A DNA stretch of 64,000 nucleotides. Origin: Dryocola sp036489025 (lineage in GTDB: Bacteria > Pseudomonadota > Gammaproteobacteria > Enterobacterales > Enterobacteriaceae). The position numbers and the translations under genes are program-made. The stretch lies in NCBI GenBank assembly GCA_036489025.1, contig DASXGN010000009.1, positions 1-64,000 of the forward strand. The letters are read 5' to 3'. The notes below the pieces were generated by a model. It did no database searches. It was not told the origin of the DNA and saw only the letters and a list, made by a program, of their open reading frames with translations. Positions 62,187 through 64,000 of the stretch are shown here, piece after piece (the first letter of the stretch is position 1; the number at the start of each line of letters is the position of its first letter).

Positions 62187-62812
62187 GGCTGGCCCTCCAC
62201 GGCAAACGTGTCAATCTGCAGATGAACGCCGTCAGGCGCTGCGGTTACGCGTGCCGGCACGGCGGTCAGCGCAAACTTTTTGCTCAGTACGCCGTCCTGA
62301 TCAAAATAGATGCGTGTGCCGAGCGCTTTCGTCGCCTGCGCAATGTCACCGTTCACCAGAATGACTTTGGCACTCAACGTCGTGGACGTCTGGCTCTTAA
62401 ACCAGGCCAGCTGACGCTTGTCGTCGGCGTCAATAAAATAGAGGGTCTGTGCGAAGGGCACGCTGTCGAGCGGGTTCACGCGCTGCCCTTTTTTGGCAAA
62501 CACGTGGCCCTGATGGTCGCTGATGTCCTGGCTGACGATAAAGGTCGGGTCATACAGACGTGTGGTGTTCTCCTGCGCAATGGCCAGCCCGCGAACCCGC
62601 GACGGACGCAGGCTGTTTTCGATCACCCGCTGTTTAAACTCGTCCTGCTTCTGAGCCAGTTCACCGCTTTTTTCCATGTCCCCGAGACGCTGTTTAATGG
62701 TGCCCACAAGGTCGGGTTCAGCAATAGGGTATAAATCCCCCCAGGTGCCCAGATCAGCGGCGCCGGCGGTACCCAGACCGCACAACAAAACAATCAGGCA
62801 GGCGCGTTTCAT
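62183..62812 (-). CDS. traW: TraW, pilus assembly protein
   Basis: 209 residues (F: 210). The signal peptide ends LGTAGA. Motifs LGTWGDLYPIAEPDLV and GQRVNPLDSVPFAQTLYFIDADD are typical of TraW, which works with TrbC in the periplasm. It overlaps trbI by four bases. Confidence 0.95.
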   Translation of the reverse strand: MKRACLIVLLCGLGTAGAADLGTWGDLYPIAEPDLVGTIKQRLGDMEKSGELAQKQDEFKQRVIENSLRPSRVRGLAIAQENTTRLYDPTFIVSQDISDHQGHVFAKKGQRVNPLDSVPFAQTLYFIDADDKRQLAWFKSQTSTTLSAKVILVNGDIAQATKALGTRIYFDQDGVLSKKFALTAVPARVTAAPDGVHLQIDTFAVEGQP

Positions 62813-63234
62813 TGGGCATCCTTAGCCGCGCGCATCTGGCGTGCCACGTCGCGCTGAATATCCGGCGTAATGTCTTTCGCGCCTGAAACCACGGAGGGTG
62901 AGACTAAAATCAGCGCGTCGTGGCGGCGCTGGTAGTCGTGCAGGCTGGCGTCGAGCGCGGTGGTAAAGCGCAGCGTCAGGGCATCACTCTCCCCCTGCGT
63001 CAGCTGATGCTGCGCGGTCTGCGTCATAAACTGGTCGACGGTGCCTTTCATATCAAAGGCCACGGTGACGGGCTGCTGCCACTGAATAAGCAGCAGGGAA
63101 ATAGCCGCGTTCAGCATCAACATCGCGACAGCGACGATGGCAACCGGCACAATGCAGCGGTTGCGGCGTTTGCTGCGCTTTTTGACCGGCGCAACAAGTT
63201 GAGAGACGTTTTGCTCAGACAGTCCGTTGGTCAT
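62809..63234 (-). CDS. trbI: TrbI, F-type transfer inner-membrane protein
   Basis: 141 residues (F: 128). A basic N-terminus (KKRSKRRNR) precedes one membrane helix (IVPVAIVAVAMLMLNAAISLLL) and a periplasmic domain (FDMKGTVDQFMTQTAQHQL..RFTTALDASL). F TrbI influences pilus outgrowth and retraction. It overlaps the traC stop by four bases. Confidence 0.93.
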   Translation of the reverse strand: MTNGLSEQNVSQLVAPVKKRSKRRNRCIVPVAIVAVAMLMLNAAISLLLIQWQQPVTVAFDMKGTVDQFMTQTAQHQLTQGESDALTLRFTTALDASLHDYQRRHDALILVSPSVVSGAKDITPDIQRDVARQMRAAKDAQ

Positions 63235-64000
63235 GCAGCATCCTCCCAGTTTTCCAGCTCATCCATTTCATCGGCAAACTTACGCTTTGCCAGGGCATAC
63301 ACGGCATCGTGAATGTCGACCCCGCGGCTGCGCTGATCGCGGATAAATTCGAAATCCTTACCATCCGAGCTGAACATCGCGCGGCTAAGCGGGTCGACAA
63401 ACAGCCGGTGGAACGAGCTGGTGTCGTTGATGCGCAGCATAAAGCTGCTGAACCACTGGTCTTTGGCATCGCCAAATTTCTCAATCACCTGCCGCTCATG
63501 CTCGCTGAACTGATTTTTCCGGTTCTGGTTGTAAGCTTTGAACTCGGCCGTATCTTGTTTGAGCACCACCTTGAACGCCGAGTTGCCCCACGCCGCTTTG
63601 GCTGCGCTCGAGGCATCGTCGGCGTCAAAGTCCTTGATGTTCTGGCTGATGGTGATGAAGGAGCCGAGGTGGCGGCGCACGGTGCGGTAGCCGGTTTCGA
63701 TAAAGGCACCGACCTTCTCATTTTTAAAGTTGAGCAGCTTCCAGCCTTCGTCGATGACGCACAGCTTTTTCTGGCTGCGCGGGCTGCGGTACATCTTGTC
63801 TTCGATGTAGATAATGAGGGAGAACATCACCGCAGCAAGCAGCGCCGGTTTATCCTGCAGCCCGCCCAGTTCCAGCACAATCATGCGGGCTTCGTCGGTC
63901 AGGGAAGGCGAATCGCTGTTGAAATACTCGCCGTAAATCCCGGTCGTGGTGTACTTACCCAGCAGCTCGATAATGTCATCGAGACGTCCGGTGATCCCCG
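63231..64000 (-). CDS. traC: TraC, VirB4-like ATPase of pilus assembly, C-terminal part
   Basis: The last 256 residues of TraC are visible; the N-terminal two thirds (F: 875 in total) lie beyond the window edge. The frame is open to the edge (GITGRLDDIIELLGKYTTTG...SLTDEARMIV). Walker B is visible as LCVIDEGWKLL, with TVRRHLGSFITISQNIKDF (the sensor region) after it. Walker A lies outside. TraC is a cytoplasmic membrane-associated ATPase essential for pilus biogenesis. Confidence 0.96.
   Translation of the reverse strand, partial: GITGRLDDIIELLGKYTTTGIYGEYFNSDSPSLTDEARMIVLELGGLQDKPALLAAVMFSLIIYIEDKMYRSPRSQKKLCVIDEGWKLLNFKNEKVGAFIETGYRTVRRHLGSFITISQNIKDFDADDASSAAKAAWGNSAFKVVLKQDTAEFKAYNQNRKNQFSEHERQVIEKFGDAKDQWFSSFMLRINDTSSFHRLFVDPLSRAMFSSDGKDFEFIRDQRSRGVDIHDAVYALAKRKFADEMDELENWEDAA

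Overview
The window looks like part of a large F-like conjugative plasmid from a member of the Enterobacterales. The evidence is an almost uninterrupted F-type transfer operon on the minus strand (44.7 kb to the right edge), an IncFII-type RepA with an overlapping leader peptide beside it (43.0-44.2 kb), and proteins that resemble Enterobacter/Cronobacter/Klebsiella/Salmonella families. Base composition is patchy. The transfer genes and the serine-protease autotransporter are GC-rich, while the metalloprotease pair and the orphan pilins (32-42 kb) are AT-rich, so the left 42 kb appears to be an assembled accessory region. The exact host genus cannot be read from this sequence.

Layout. 0-1.5 kb: a partial GlxA-type regulator and an EamA transporter. 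1.9-5.6 kb: a two-gene c-di-GMP module, with a YfgF-like EAL phosphodiesterase followed by a GGDEF cyclase. 5.8-6.3 kb: an unrecognised small protein. 6.6-29.8 kb: a surface-adhesion island. It holds an S6 serine-protease autotransporter with a 12-copy octapeptide repeat, a second pertactin-like autotransporter, a LuxR-type protein, one chaperone-usher-adhesin operon that lacks its own major pilin, a ToxR/MarT-like membrane regulator with a FidL-like partner, and four paralogous major-pilin genes scattered on both sides of the operon. Pilin cassettes 1 and 2 are long inverted duplicates flanking the operon. A relic of the autotransporter lies downstream of pilin 3, suggesting that a pilin-autotransporter unit was duplicated. 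A broken Rpn nuclease gene and a complete IS481-type element lie between pilins 2 and 3. 30.1-31.8 kb: a tyrosine recombinase and an unknown protein. 32.3-34.3 kb: two orphan pilin-like genes and an IS3-family fragment. 35.4-42.2 kb: a tandem pair of very large lipoprotein metalloproteases of the M60/ImpA type. 43.0-44.7 kb: repA with its control region, an Hha-family gene and a 53-residue ORF. 44.7-64 kb: traI, traD, a TraS-position membrane protein, traG, traH, a small membrane gene, trbB, traF, traN, trbC, traR, traU, traW, trbI and traC (cut by the window edge).

How the genes may work together (inference). The transfer operon spreads the plasmid. The left arm encodes surface attachment (pili, two autotransporters), probable host-glycoprotein degradation (paired metalloproteases) and local control (c-di-GMP enzymes, MarT/FidL-like pair, LuxR-type protein). 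The most interesting architecture is the dispersed pilin family with constant ends and variable middles around a single assembly operon. It has the form expected of a recombination-driven pilin-variation system, although no switching can be proved from one sequence.
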